A DNA stretch of 64,000 bases from Paralvinella palmiformis (GCA_025642065.1 JAODUP010000266.1:407001-471000), one strand, 5' to 3'. Positions 1 through 14,700 are shown, counted from the stretch's first letter. The notes: generated by a model not told the origin, from the letters alone. Translations and numbers: made by a program.

Positions 1-196
1 GCAGGCGCATGCTTAGGTATTACATACACACACACACACACACACCATTCATCCTCATCTGGCTTTTAATTTACAAGCCAAAGTTTTGATATGCCAGTTC
101 TTTAACACTAATAATAATAATGTAGATTTAAATTAATCCTACTAGTGGGATCCATTCTATTTTTATATATAGCCAAGTTATGTAATAACAAACAGT

Positions 197-237
<41 letters not shown>

Positions 238-1579
238 TATGAGTGTTTAGATGAAAATATTATTACAAATCTTAACAAATATAAATTTATCTACTGAACT
301 GACCTAAATAAGACAGTCAGCATAAAGTATGTTAAACATGTGTCTGTTTATATGAATCTACATAATTATAATACATGAAGTTTGACACCAACCCACATCA
401 TATACCTATATATATTTTAGATGAAGCCAGTCACAACACAACACCACACCACAATACACATACACACGGCAGGTGAAGGCAGATAGGTAAACCCAGAAGA
501 AAAGATTGTCCAATCTCCGACTTTATCTTCAGACATCACCCACGGCTGCTGGCTGTGTTACCCGCACACAGTGAGAGAGAGAGAGAGAGATGCGGCGAAA
601 CCTGTTATTGTTTGTGTTGACATTCGGTCGCTGCACTGGCCCTATGGACCATAACATTTTAAAGGCTTTATTGTTCTCCCGGACCTAGTACAGTACTGAA
701 GGCGACCTCTACACGATTACGTAATGCATGGCAAGTGGAAAGGCTAAAATGGAAAATGAATAAGGGATTAATTGGTTGTTGTTTTGGGGGGGCGGAGGCG
801 GGGGCTTTCACTTAATTGCTCCCGTCAATAAACACTGAGTTTGAGTCCCATTGTTACCATTAGTAGCGACCTCGCTCGGCCTTCACCTTTCTTGGTAAAT
901 GGGATGCATCGATGAGTGCGTGGATGTAACATTACCCAAGGAATTAATGCCATAATTCAGTATTGTATATAAGAATAAGTAAAATTATAACCCAATGATG
1001 GCTGATAGTATTTTTGAACTATAGAAATCAAAACCATTAGTTATATTTTTATTATTATTTATTATTATAAATACATATTTTTAGATTTTATAATTGTAGT
1101 ATCGATTTAATAAAACACACTTACTAGCAGAAGGCATTGATATGACTGTTTCGGAAAGATTTCAAAGCTTCTTAATTGGGTTGATGCATTACTTTAGTGG
1201 TATATTATAATTTCTGAATCATAACGATCACAAAATATTTGTCATAAACACACACTTCCCAATATCATTTACCGAGTACTCCAAAGAAACGAGTATAACC
1301 GAAGAGGCTGTGGACCTGTTTGTTATAACCCTGCCTGTCACGATGCTGCTGACACCTGACGGCTGATACGGGAAGCCATTGTAATGATGACAGCTCGACT
1401 AATGCCATCATAGAACCTACTTCACTGCTGTAAACAGTGTTCTTCTTGGCATACCAACAGCACTGGCCGGCTGAAGTCTGATTACCAGTAATAACAGGCA
1501 ACTGTTTACCATTTTACCACTCAATAAACTAACTGATAAAGTACCTACCACTTATTAAAGAGAACGCATATATTTACAG

Positions 1580-1621
<42 letters not shown>

Positions 1622-1640
1622 TCACTGTGTATCATCCTGT
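1..1640. other. AT-rich noncoding sequence with microsatellites
   Basis: No exon or conserved protein is visible in either strand. The stretch holds a (CA)n run near 28-46, a (TA)n run at 201-240, a (GA)n run near 570-590 and a (TA)n run at 1587-1618. Short open frames here have no recognisable similarity and are probably chance. Confidence 0.6.
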
Positions 1641-2465
1641 ATATAGAGATCAGCTTACTATATAACCTGATCACCCTACTCTATACAGTGATTACCCTAT
1701 TACATACAGTGATAACCCTATTGTATTCAGTGATCTCCCTAGTCTATACAGTGATCACTAGTATATAGAGTGATCATTATATTGTATACATGATCACCCT
1801 GCCTCACACAATGATCACAGTATGTATACAGTGGTATCTATTCTATACTGTGATTATCCTATTAAATACAGTGAACACCCTGTAACTGTATACAGTGATC
1901 ACCTTACTGTATATAGTGATCACCCTACTGTATTCATTGATCATCCTAGTCTATACAGTGATCACCCTATTGTATACAGTGATCACAGTATTGTATACAA
2001 TTATCACAGTATTGTATACAGTGATCACTCTACTATATACAGTGATCACTATTGTATACAGTGATCACTATATATACAGTGATCACCTTACTCTATACAG
2101 TGATCACCTTACTGTATACAGTGATCATCTATACAGTGATCACCCTATTATACAGTGATCACTACTTATACATTGATCACCCTACTATATACAGTGATCA
2201 CTCTATACATTGATCACCATACTCTATACAGTGATCACCTTACTCTATACATTGATCACCATACTCTATACAGTGATCACTCTATACATTGATCACCATA
2301 CTCTATACAGTGATCACTCTATACATTGATCACCATACTCTATACAGTGATCACTCTATACATTGATCACCATACTCTATACAGTGATCACTCTATACAG
2401 TGATCACTCTATACAGTGATCACTCTATACAGTGATCACTCTATACAGTGATCACTATACAGTGA
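1640..2465. repeat. Minisatellite with palindromic GTGATCAC core
   Basis: About 40 copies of a 14-21 bp unit of the form TATACAGTGATCAC plus a variable spacer (CCTACT, CTC and similar). Nearly every unit contains the 8-bp palindrome GTGATCAC, or the variant TTGATCAC. The 5' units are diverged and of unequal length. From about 2380 to 2455 the units become almost identical 16-mers (CTCTATACAGTGATCA), which suggests recent local homogenisation. The apparent peptides rich in YSDH and VITLLY are translations of the repeat, not genes. What is seen is the array; a function is not supported. Confidence 0.93.
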
Positions 2466-2948
2466 CCATTGTAGTTGATAGTTAATGTCCAATTATCTAA
2501 CTACCTAACAACCCTGTTCTTGATAAATTACCCTAATCAGCGACCACCCAATCCACCACCAACGGGCACCCAATCCACCACCACTACCGACCACCCAACT
2601 TACACAATTACAGACAACTCAACTAACCCACATTATTACTATTGACGAACCTATTGACCTGGCCAATCCCGAAACTCTCCTCCTCTGATGTATACATAGA
2701 GAGAGAGAGAGAGAGAGAGAGGGTGGGGGGAGCAGGTGGGGTTCGATCAGAAGTTGTCTGTTTGATGTCCGGAGACTTGTATATCATGTTATTTATTGGT
2801 CAGTCACCAATAAGACGGGAGTTATAGTTAATTGATTGGAGTACTGACCACTTATTTGTAAACATAACTAGCACGTGGACGGCTGAGATGTAGGCTGCAT
2901 AGTTAATATGGAGGGGGATTTATCTGGTTTGTTATTGATTGGAGGCAA

Positions 2949-2987
<39 letters not shown>

Positions 2988-3000
2988 TATCTTAGTACAC
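2466..3000. repeat. Noncoding with short tandem repeats
   Basis: Around 2540-2600 the motif CCACCCAATCCACCACCA recurs imperfectly, forming a short degenerate minisatellite. It is followed by (GA)n at 2697-2722 and (GT)n at 2950-2982. No exon is visible. Confidence 0.6.
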
Positions 3001-3436
3001 ATGTACCTGCACGTCTGTCAGTTTATCTGTCGTTCAGTCTGTTTCTGCCTATATGTCGAAGGCTGGCCGGAGGTCTGACCGTTTTGGGGAGAACTCCCAA
3101 CTATCGCCACCTCCAGCGAACCCATCCCCCCTCCTCCTCCCGTGTTGTGGTATTCAGTCGGTCTGTGGTCTGTATGTTATGTTGTGGCCCCGGTGTCAGG
3201 GCAGCTCAGCCCAGACCAGGCCAGGCCAGTCAGTAAGCTCCTTAGCCCTGTGGTGTATGTTAGAAATCCGGGCCAACTAGTAGGAGTTGGTCTGGGTGCC
3301 GCTAGTGTGCTCGCGTTATTGGTGTGTGAAGCGGCGAGCAGTGAGCCGCATAGCACGGTAACACATCGGACATACAGTAAAACACAGAGAGAGAGCCTCC
3401 TTTCTGGTTTAATATGGTAGGATAGCAACGTACTTG

Positions 3437-3477
<41 letters not shown>

Positions 3478-3805
3478 ACGGATATACATCGGAACACCTG
3501 GTGCCGAGTTTCGTGAACTGGCAATGTGTTTGTTTACCTTTTGTCGACCTGTGTGTAGTTCACTTCGATATAATAATCGCGGTCGTTGCTCTGTTTGAGG
3601 AATGGGAAATGTTCGACTGTTTGTTAAGAGCCGACCCTGATCACAACCATGTCTTTGGTTCTATATTGGAGTAATGCTGGGAGCCGTTTCAGTGGTTTGG
3701 ATGCCCTGAGAGGCTCCTACTAGCTAATTGATCTAGTGACAATATTCAGCTGGCGAGTGACGGGGGAAGTTTACTTTTGGTTTAGCAATTACTTATTTTT
3801 TAATG
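3000..3805 (+). promoter_or_regulatory. Candidate CpG-richer promoter and 5' exon
   Basis: This stretch is visibly richer in G+C and in CpG dinucleotides than its AT-rich surroundings, for example around 3290-3370 and 3480-3600. It ends in a strong donor-like site, ATG followed by GTAAGT, at 3801-3809. Its position about 11 kb upstream of the first recognised MAST exon would suit a first exon and promoter. No conserved coding sequence was recognised and no TATA box is clear. A (TA)n(GT)n microsatellite interrupts it at 3438-3478. This is an inference from composition and a single splice-like site. Confidence 0.25.
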
Positions 3806-6800
3806 GTAAGTGTGCGCCCTCTACCCCCCTCCCTCTGAGTCTCTCTGTGTCAGTGTGTGTGTGTGTCTGTGTGAGTTGTTTCGATGTTAATGATTTATTG
3901 AGTTTCTTGCTGTAGCTTTGGCGGACACCTGCCATTTAGGTCACCCTAATACTGAGTAATAGTGACTAGTAAGCATAGCTAGATCTATAACAAATAATAT
4001 TATCTGTGATATATATTATTCACATGGCTAACCCCCTATAGTAGTAATTGAGGTGAGATAACCTGTGTTCAACATTGATTTTATACTGCTGGCAGATAAG
4101 TGTACAATTAGTTTATAATTCACAGTGGATTGTGTGTGTGGTTGCGTGCCGGTATGTATACCACCAACATGTCATATTATCCACCTGGTACTATTGGCCA
4201 ATCAGAGTTGCCTCTTGTTCAGTAAACTCTGCCCGGTCCTGACCAATATCGATGGTCTGTTATCCCAGAAGGAACAATCTAAAACACGTATTCAACATGT
4301 ATTCTAACATTTCTGGCCAGTTATCATACAATCTCCATTATTACCTAGTCCAGAGGCTTTATCATACTAAACAATAGAACATCAGTGAAAACAATATTGA
4401 CTTTATACTTGACTAGTTAGAGATGTTCTTCGTTTATCAACATCTTGCCTCAGCCCTCAGGCTTATATATATATATATATATCAGCATTTTTAATGCTTA
4501 CAGTTACATTTCAGTTAGTCCAATATGAGAAAGGAGTGTGTTATACATTTGGCGCTATATGATTATATAATATATGGTCTTAATTTACGTGTGTATAACT
4601 ACTATAAGTATTTATAACTCCGATTTAATACATACTTTGCTAGTGTAGGATCTATTTGTACTTCTCCCTCCCACAAACACACACACACAGAGAGAGAGAG
4701 AGAGGGGGGGGGGATAAATTGCAGTGGTGTTTACATACATTTTGTTAGAGAATCTCTAATAGAGATAACCAAATAGATGTCAAATAATCTACCTTATTCA
4801 CACCAACAACAATAATTCTGCTCTCTTGATATTGGACAACTAAAATATTGGGTGTGTTGTGTTTATTTTTCTGAGATTCTGGTAATGTTTACATTTTGCT
4901 AAAATTGAATTGTAATTGTTATACCGTGATACGATTGGAAAAAAAAGGACAGATAATTTTAGTTTTGAGGCATTAAAGTTTGTGTACAGTGGTGCTTACA
5001 GAGTTGTTTACTAACCCATTAAAATGCAAACAAACTTATTTTTCCGTTTTTTCCTTCTTAAAAGCTGAGCATAAGTTCTTTTTGGGGATCTAATGCTTCC
5101 TTTTTTTACCACAGAAACTCTTTGTCACTGGAGACTTTCCCCATCTATGAATGTTTATATCTTCAAGTAAATTACAGCTGTAAAATTATATTTTTTATTT
5201 TCAATTGAGATGGGATAATAACTTGACAATTAATTATGATGTTGATATTTACCATTTGATGTAACCGCCCATTGAAGTATGAAGTATGTATCTTTGTCGT
5301 GATATTTAACAGAGAAAGCTATAGGAATCATATACTCGTTGATGTCATTTGGATATCGAAGCAGCTCGGACTACTTAAAGTGATGAAATAATCATCTCTG
5401 GTGACTCAATTAGGCAATATATGGATATCTTCATGGATCATAGGCAATAGACTCAGATGAGCAGCTTGCATTGGACACTTGTCTGCGTGTCATTCCCGTT
5501 CCTATAGTCCTTGCTCGAGGAATTCCAAATGGCACGGGTGACACAGTGAAAGTCGGTTGCTACTTCTCGTTGTTCAAAGACGTGAATTGTCATACAGAAG
5601 ACATCCTCGGTCAAAATGGGGCTCTTCTCAATAGTATTCACTTGATCGGAAATACAGACGTGGTGATGACATCGAAGGCATCGGGTGAAAGAGCATCCCG
5701 TAGGTAAATAGTGTGGATAAGGATGGAAGGAGGCTGTTTGGACGAGGAGGAGGAGGCGACGTCATGTCTTCGCAAAGCAACCAGCGTACAGCACCTGCCA
5801 TCACCGGAGTTGGCCACGTTGGGCTTGTTTCGTCTCCAGCGCTGTCATTCTTATATCTATCACAACAATGGCGGTAGGTAGTAGTTCTTATTATGACAGG
5901 TTCTATATTGATTTGTATCATCACAGTTGGTGATATTGGTTGGTGTTGGTTCTATTATTATGATTATTATTTGTGTTTCAGAATGTGTTTTTTTGCCCTA
6001 TCCCTATAAAGGTGTTTAATAGTATAATTGTTAATGATTGTTTCCACTCAATAAATGACGTACGTCAGTAATGTGTTATTTGTCATTAAGATGGCATAAA
6101 GGTGTTTTTCATTAACCAGGGCTTGTGGTGTTATGTAAATTAACAGTTTGAGTTAGTAAGGGGCTACAGCTATCAGAGATACATTGACAATTAGCTAACA
6201 TCATCCCGGTGCTCCACCATTCCCCCCCCTCCCTAGCCTTCCTAAACGTTCTCATCTGCCATAAAACAATATAGATTCAATCTGGTCTGATTTCATTGCC
6301 TTGTTTTATTTCGAAGCTGTTGCCACGGTTACCTCTAACACGTTGCTCTTTATTATAAGCTAGTGACTGTGATATATCCATGTTTATATTACGATTATGG
6401 TCTGCTACATTCACATGTTGATGTTTTTGCCCTGACTTTAAGGATCTTAACGGCGTAGCTATGAAGATCCGTGTTGACATATTAGACATGTTAAGACACC
6501 GGCTGGTGCTGTAGTCCAGATGATACAACTCTGAACAGTGATCTTGTGTGAACCAGCAGAGCTTGTTGGTGGTGTGACAGTCTTGGTGCCTATCTTTGTT
6601 GTGATAGGAGTAACAATTTCATAGTAATTATTGACAGCTGTCAAGTGTGTGTGTGTGTGTGTGTAACAAATGAGTCACAACAATCCCTAGTTCTATTTGT
6701 TTTGTTTGGCATTCTTGTAGGATGTTAACCGTTGATTATTAGTTTATCTCGGTGGGATGCTAAAAGAGTCTACGTTACCAGCTGATGTTACACCTGACAT

Positions 6801-7746
6801 TAGGCGTACTTTTTGATTGGATATTTAAGCACAATCAAAAATTTGACTGCTAAAGTAGACTGCCAAGTACGTGAGCAACTGGCACACTGCCAATGTTCCG
6901 GCACTTAGCTGCTCACTTGGCACAGAACTCCGAAGGTCTTGTGTTCAGTACTGGTTTGCTACTACGAGAAGTCTCTATCAAGTAGGTCATATCCTAGACC
7001 ACTGGTCATCATCTAGTGACCTGACAGAGGTGAAGGTCATGAGATCAAAGGATCAGGTCACTTAGGTCCACCAGGAAAATATTGGTAGTGTACAAATATT
7101 ATACAATAACCTTTATACGTCAGAACTGAATGATCATTTTGAACAGCCAATGATTATGATAATTTAGATACTACTTGAACACATCTCTCTAGATTTTTGC
7201 TATAACTAAAGAATCCAGTCAGTTTGTTGTATAATTATTTTGTTAATGTTTAACTCTTTGTAAATTATTAAACTATACTGGAATTAGCCGAGTTTGGGGC
7301 GCCATTATTTAAATATGAATTATTATTTAATAATAATTCATATTAATTTATTATTTATTTATTCAAGCTCAATGGAGGGGAGGCACCTTGCTATCGCCCC
7401 ATGTGTTTAAAACTGAAAACATATCTAGCCAGCAGTGAGTTGTGCAACACACACACACACACAGAGAGAGAGATAGATATGTGATTTCCCATTTCAGCCT
7501 TGTTAATGTTGTTTTTTGTAGAAGAAGCATAGAGTTAGCCAGGTGTAAATCCTCGGATTTATTCCTCTGTAGAGATCATTATGTTATGTTTAGCTCTAAT
7601 CCGTTCCTGTCTTTCTTATTCATCTTTAATATGATGACTACTAACAGGAAATACGTCATTTCCATGTTCTTCATTCTTGGTATTTAACTTGACTTCCACA
7701 GTCTCTGTTATCTTAATTTGATCACCTTATTTTTAAACAAGTTTGT

Positions 7747-7779
<33 letters not shown>

Positions 7780-9517
7780 TAGAAAGCATCTTGCAGTGAA
7801 ATTTCAAATGTAAAGCATCTAAGAGTTTATTCATCAAAGAAAAGGAACTTTGAACACGTGCTTTTTGATAACACGTTTTGTCATTTTTAGAAGATATATT
7901 TCTGACTTTTTTCAGTAATTTCCTGCCTTAAAGAGGCACTTGTTACTTCGATAAACAATTGCCATAATGTTAGAGTTGGGATTTTGGGCACTTATAATGA
8001 TGGAATGTGTCTGGAGGGGCATTTTAGGATCTCACTAGACAACCAGGTCTCAGAATGACTTGCAGAGCACACAATTATTGAGTTGCCGTATCATTTATAA
8101 TAGATTTATAAGCTAGTAAAATCTTGAAATGGGTACTTTTTTATTTTGTTTCGAGGCAGACATCTAATTTTTACCTGTATTCGTCGGTATGCTATCTGCA
8201 TCATTCCGAATCTGCTAAGTGTGACTGATGTCATCATAATGAGAAAGGAATGGATTATTGAATGCTGTAACATGCTGTAACTTACATGTTCTTTTATCCC
8301 TAGTGGTGTTTTATACTGTGAAAGATGGTAATAGACAGTTCTGTATGTCGATGTGATAACATCAATCTTTTTGTTAGACGAGATTAAGGATTACCCTCCG
8401 TGTTATACTGCCCTACTTGGCTGATGTTCTATCAACCAATGTGTGGTGATGGTGTCAAATGTCGATGATGGCAAATGGATGATTTCCATTTCATTGACAT
8501 TTAAGTTTAGATCGATTCGTGCCATGTCTAGGTCAACAGCAGCGATTTGGTGTTCTTGGTATCTTAATTGTAATCATTTCTGCTGTTTAAAAAAACTGAT
8601 TTTAGACGAGTGGAGACGTTACTGAGTGAGAATAGTACGAATAATTACAAAAATATTAACTATTTTATTATGGCCTGCTGATGGTGAGGGGAGTGTAACT
8701 GTTATCATAATCAATAGATTGGCAACGCTTCTGTTTATCTGTGACCATAAATTCCACAAGTCAGTTAACCCACTAACCCATGTTTGTATATTATCATCCA
8801 GATATTACACAGATAGCTGTTTTTATTTTAAGATGGTAATCATTCCGGAGCAGTTTGTGACATGACGTGATTACGGCGTTCGTCATTTGCTGTCATAAGG
8901 TGATCTATTCAAATGGTAACACCGGTGGGATCTTTTTCTGCTGTTGGCAGCGAATTGCACCGCAGATCTTCCGAGTCACTGAATCGAATTCGAGCTCTCG
9001 CTGTGTGTTCGTGTGGTTGTTTTTCGTCCGATCGCGTCACATTTCCCTAGGGTTTCAGCCCTTGGAGATGTGATAGTCACTGTCGCATCGTGTTCTAGAT
9101 GTAGCCAGTGTGAAGGCTAAACAATCCAGTCACCGTGTCTGCCTGCCTCTCTGCCTGTCAATATCCGAGCTCTCCTTCTGTTAACGGTGGTCTCTCTCTC
9201 TCTTCCTAGTGTCACATCTTCAATATTCCCTTTTCCTCCTCCACTCACAATTCTACTCTTGTCATTGACTCTTAATATCGTTATTGTACAAGGCTCTATT
9301 AGATTAGCTTGATAGAACTGATGTTATCTGTTATGGTGCTATGATTTTATTCGCCGTGTTTGTCAGGTATTAGATTAGTTCCCATCAGGACGAGGATTTT
9401 CTTCTTCTCTCTGATAACTATTAAGTTATCTGTCGTTGGTAGTCACTGCGCTTCTGAGTACTAACGGCTTTGATTCTGTCAGAGTAACATTGAAACGCTT
9501 TGGTAGGAGATATTGCC

Positions 9518-9548
<31 letters not shown>

Positions 9549-10200
9549 GGTTTATTGTTATCATTGTGACCTTAGATTATCCCTGATTTTGCTAGGCATC
9601 GCAGCTTGACTTTGTTTCAGGCATCAGTGATAACACTAGATACGTTTCTTCGGGTCTTCCTTCATCATCTGCCTTTATCTAAGAAATATGCGCGCCAAAA
9701 GAAGAAGAAAAAAAGTCGGCTACCGAAACTAAATATATGGCCACCTCCTTATTGACATGAAATGATTGATGCCGTCTTTCCAGCGATGTGCTTCACCCAT
9801 AGAGAAAGTTGTTTCGCCAAATATGTCCAACATCTCTGATCAATAATGCCACCTTGTGATAGAGGCTCCTTGGAGTACCACTTGTCTCGGAGAGGAAACC
9901 ACTTGTACCTGCAGTAAGCCAGTTGTTCACACCGCTAGCTACATTATAGTAAATAGGAGCTCTAGATGTCTGTAATCTGTACACAGTTGGGATGTATAGT
10001 TAATATGGTGAGACTGGCTTCTGATTATTAGAGATAGGTAGGCCCTTTGAGGAGCATTTAGCAGGCCGAATAGCGACGCACGCGCGCGCACACACATACA
10101 CACACAGAAATAATCCAGTAATGCTAGATAAAGATAAATTTTGGTTGATTCAGCTCAAACTTTGACTACAGTACGAATGAACCAGGTATCAATTATCGTC
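3806..10200. other. Long noncoding stretch, no exon recognised
   Basis: This may be intron or upstream sequence of the MAST gene. It includes microsatellites near 4460-4483 (TA), 6645-6664 (GT), 7449-7462 (CA) and 7749-7779 (AAT). A slightly CpG-richer patch lies at about 8870-9075. Open frames near 5471-5707 and 8867-9073 show no family similarity I can name. Confidence 0.45.
7312..7344. repeat. Perfect 15-bp inverted repeat, 3-nt loop
   Basis: The arm AATATGAATTATTAT is followed after TTA by its exact reverse complement. The surroundings are AT-rich. It could extrude as a hairpin or mark the centre of a decayed palindromic element. No terminal repeats or target duplication were found around it. 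Confidence 0.85.
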
Positions 10201-10214
10201 TGAATACTTGATGT

Positions 10215-10310
10215 GTTCTTGTGGACATATCTGAAGGTTGTTTCATCTTTGACTTCACTTCATTATCTTTGGAGATCGCTCAGCACATTTAGCCTACCAC
10301 GTGTTGATTA
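10215..10310 (+). mobile_element. Decayed SINE body (family 1)
   Basis: The segment beginning GTGGACATATCTGAAGG matches the body of the intact-looking SINE at 47907-48102, through the shared words GGTTGTTTC, TTGACTTC and CATTTAGCCTACC. The tRNA-like head is not recognisable upstream. It is an old, 5'-truncated or strongly diverged copy. Confidence 0.7.
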
Positions 10311-11229
10311 TGATAAGGATTGTGATGTGGAGCAGTTAGCTTAGAGATGCTGGCCTGCTTCATGCATTACAGTCATACTATAAACATTGTGGTAATGTGT
10401 GTGTGTGTGTGTGTGTGTGTTAGAAGCGCTAATAAACAACTGGTGAAGTTTAATGCTGTGGAAGACCGCAATATAGGGTAACTCCATGGCCCGCGGGTGT
10501 TAGCGTGTTTGATGACATATTTCTGGTCTGTGTTGAAGGCTTAGCTAACCGGCGTACGTCTGGAGTGTTTCATCTATAACTTCAGCTGCTTATTCCTCAG
10601 ACAATGCTTTATTTAACTGGCCCGATATGTATGTACCTAGAACATTTTATTTCAATATGACCCAAATCTACTAATTCAAACATGGCCTGATTTTGATCTG
10701 GTGATTATAATATTAAAATTTTGTTTGTTTGGTAAAAACGTCACTGATGGAGATTCGTACCACAATTGGTGTATGTCATGTCATGTTGTACCAGTTCGGA
10801 TGTAGATACCGAGTCCAATTAGCCTCTCTATAGTCAGATGTCAATTTGAAACATGGTCATCGGCAGTTTCTGATATCGCTCCCGCTAATTTCCGAGCCTC
10901 CCCCCACCCCAACAGTGGATTGGATGTTGGTGTTCAGGATGTATTAAATATTTTCCTTTCACCGATGCTTGTTAACGTATCATCACGATATCACTCCTAC
11001 CGCCAAATGACGACGCTAAACAATGTTTCATAAGCTGCTTGATTTGCCATTGGACAGTTTGCTTGGTCAGCAGTAAAGGTCGAAACCATGTGAGTATTCT
11101 GTTTTGTCTCGTATGGCGGCGTTTTTATTTAGATATTGATGAAGATGATACCACGAACTGTCTGTAACTAATTAGGATTAGTTTTTGTATTTTTCATGAC
11201 ACTGGTAATTATTCATTTGTTTACAACTG

Positions 11230-11302
<73 letters not shown>

Positions 11303-11708
11303 ATGAATCATTGTCGTCGAAAAGTTATTGGCATATTCTACACGACTGTCAGGTTTCAGCTTGTTATGTTTTGTTTGAAGTGCCTTTACTTAATAAAATG
11401 AGTAATAATCTAAGCCGTATGATGTTGTTAGCTTCGAATACCAGCTTCATACCTGTTTGTTGGATGTTACCCTTAGGAGCCCGTCGCCACCCGGTTATCC
11501 CCCTCCCAGCCATATGTACCAGGTGTGATTATGGTGATCACAGTCTAATAAAGCAATCAAGCACAATCATTATAATTGTCACTAGCAGAAATGAGCAATC
11601 TTGATTAAAGAGGAAGAATGTAGATCAAATAATAGCATGATTATGTTGAAGTGATGTCATTATGTTTATCTTGTTAAATTATTTCCATTGGGACATGACA
11701 AATTGACA

Positions 11709-11765
<57 letters not shown>

Positions 11766-14700
11766 GGTCATATCTGGTACAAGAACCATATAGGCATAGT
11801 TTCCACATTACTGTTATTAACCACCTTCTTACTGAAGCTTAATTACATCAAAGCCGACGGATATTTCCATATTGATCCTTACACGCCTAGACTTGTTAAT
11901 TAAGGCGATACATTTGAGAGATTTTCGTCGTATGTCAAGCGGCTATTTTATCTTTTTATATGAACTTTGATATGTGGATAATTGCACTATCACATTTCCT
12001 ATTAGCTATATGTTGATTGTGGCAGAGGGAAAGTTTCATGTTCTTACCTTCGCTCAGAACTCTCAATTATAGCAGTAGACCCGCGTCCTTAAAATGACCT
12101 TTACTGCGGGGTGTTCTGTTTGTTCGTTTCTGGCAGCAATCGGTTGCGATGTGGTTGATGCCACCCCTGTGAGCAAGACGGGTATTACGAATATAAAGAA
12201 AAGATTTCTTACGAATAGTTTAAGGCGATTTTAATATTGGATAATAATCAAATACTATTATCTGTTTTTTATATGTAATTAGTGAATTAGTTATTTGTAA
12301 TTGAAAACATTGTCAAGGGTGAACTGCATTGTGACTGTGAGAAAATAATGACTGGCCTGAGGATTTATTATTCACCAAAATAAGCTTTCCTCCACGATCC
12401 CTTTACTTCTTATAGATAAATGAACTATAAGGTATAATTTTGCTTAAGATTTAAAACCCATGACTTATTTCTAACTGTCGCCTAACAAATGGGACAGACT
12501 ATGATGAGCTCTGAGATGGCTGTATTATCTAACTGCCACGGACAACTATAAGTTTAACTCATTTCTCAGGTATTTATGTCAGCCAGACATCAGGATATTC
12601 TGTCAAGAAGAGATTTCCTGGGATTAACATAATGTGTGGAAAATGTATTGACTTGCTATATGTAGCGCCTGTATTTTCTGACCCAAATGAAACTAGTTAA
12701 GCGGTTTTCTTGTCACGTGTGTCAAAAACTAGCCAGTCTCTGATTGGTCAGTTCTATGTTTACATCGGGACTATTCGGAATGAAAATATCCATTGTTTTA
12801 GAAACTGTCACATACAACACTGCCACCTAGCGGATAAGTTGTTTTTCACGCATATGACGAACTCTACTAGCTGCCCACAAAATAATTCGTCATAAGTGTG
12901 TTTCACTGTAAATACTAAGCTTTATTCATTTGAACATCATGGTTTACATATCATGAATCCAGGTGTAACAGCCATCAGAAATAAACAACAGTTCAGTAAA
13001 TACTGGTCGTATCCAAAATGAATAATATCATTGTTGACATTTAGTTAGTGAATGGATAGGTATTTTCACTTTGCTGTTGGATGATGATGATGATGATGAT
13101 GTAGTACGGGGTATGCCTGCCAGTGTAAGAATTTCTTCATCATGTTGAATAAAAGACGGTAGTCACACTAAATACTTCCTGTAAACGTGTCTAGTAACCT
13201 GAGAGCAACTAATACTAGTCTGTGTTTCCAGCTCAAGTTGACGTGGCATTTAGATATCTAGGGCGTCACAGCCGTGACGATTGTGTGTGTGACGTGTGTA
13301 GATTTGAGGCAGGTGTATTTTGGGCCATCTTCAGTTATGCCCCTGTGACTGTTAGTGGACCATCAAAGCAATTGGTTTAATATAATGGTCTCATTGTAAT
13401 CTTACTGGAAAACCTTTTGGGTCTCATGCTATCTGTATGCCACGCTGTCTGTAGGCACACACATTCGCATAAAAACACACTCCCAAACACGCCGTCGTGT
13501 ATATGCTGTTATCTGTAAGATTTCCACTTGCTTGCTTGCTTGCTTGTCTTTCGGGGAGTATCCCCAGGCTGTCGCTTGTTCAGCACAGCCTCTATGTTGG
13601 AACTGAGATTTCCACTCACACATACAGCATTATATATACTGTTAATGTGTTATTTGGATGTCCCCCCACGTAGTGCTATCTATCTATCTATCTATATATA
13701 TATATATATATATATAGATATATATATATATACCCCCTCGCGTTATATATAATGTTATTTGGATGTCCCCCATATAGTGCTATCTATCTTAGTATCTATA
13801 TCTATCTATCTATCTATCTCCCACACACATATACTACTACTAGTGTTTGTTCTGTTTTCTACTAATTATGGTACTTTTGCCTGACAATTCTCATTGAGCT
13901 AAAATTGTATCTTCTGTGTGTCAGATAGAGAGATAAGATACTCTGATTAAATATGGCGCGCTTCATATATTGATGAGGTGTACCACTGCTTCTGGTTTGA
14001 AGCAGATTAGTTTTAACTTGTGATGGATGATGTTTAGGTTGTTCTCTGTGTTAGACTACATCCTGTAATGGATGTGTGATGTCTGTGCTGTTTCGCTACT
14101 TATACAGCAGTGTCTGGTATATGGTATGATGGTCTTGGCCTGCCTTTGTTATGGCATCGCTGATCATCATTTGTCTGTTGCTGTATTCCATGACATCACA
14201 TTTGTGTCATATTTGTCATCTTTGCATCTTAAGTGTCTGGTATCGGTGTTTGACATCAAAGTGACCATAAAACATCAATCATCATTGTTATCATCTATAA
14301 TGACTGGCTGTTTCAGTCACAGTATGAACCTTTCAGCTATCTGTATTACATGTGAATGGCAGGCGCTTGTTATATAACAATGAATATGATAATCACATTT
14401 GTCTCTTGTTCCACCACTGAGTCAAGCCATGTGTGGTAGATGTCTTATCTGTGAATCAACAAGAAGTGATTTAAATCATTAATGGTACAGCATTCTAGTG
14501 AGCAATATGTTTTCTCTTCCGAGGGATACATTGACCTTGATGTAGGGGATCATAAATGATGGGATCAATGTATCATGCCAAATGCAGATTATGTTTATAA
14601 GCATCAGTCACCTTGGTGTACTTGACCAATGCCTTCAAGTGGCTCTGGTGTACACTCAACAGTCGCAGATCTTCTAGACCAATCATCATCCACTGTTACT

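Noticed and set aside
1822..2158. Overlapping plus-strand frames rich in YSDH and VITLLY
   Set aside because: Translations of the palindromic minisatellite.
1640..2465. CRISPR-like regular repeats
   Set aside because: Units are 14-21 bp, with no unique spacers and no cas genes, and the DNA is eukaryotic; it is a minisatellite.
5471..5707. Possible alternative 5' MAST exon ending at AG|GTAAAT
   Set aside because: Its ending phase (two bases) does not match the first recognised MAST exon, which needs one base, and the peptide has no MAST similarity.
11483..11521. Proline-rich mini-exon (SPSPPGYPPPSHMYQ) between AG and GT
   Set aside because: The donor-like GTGTGA is weak, the peptide matches nothing in MAST, and a short stretch open by chance is likely.
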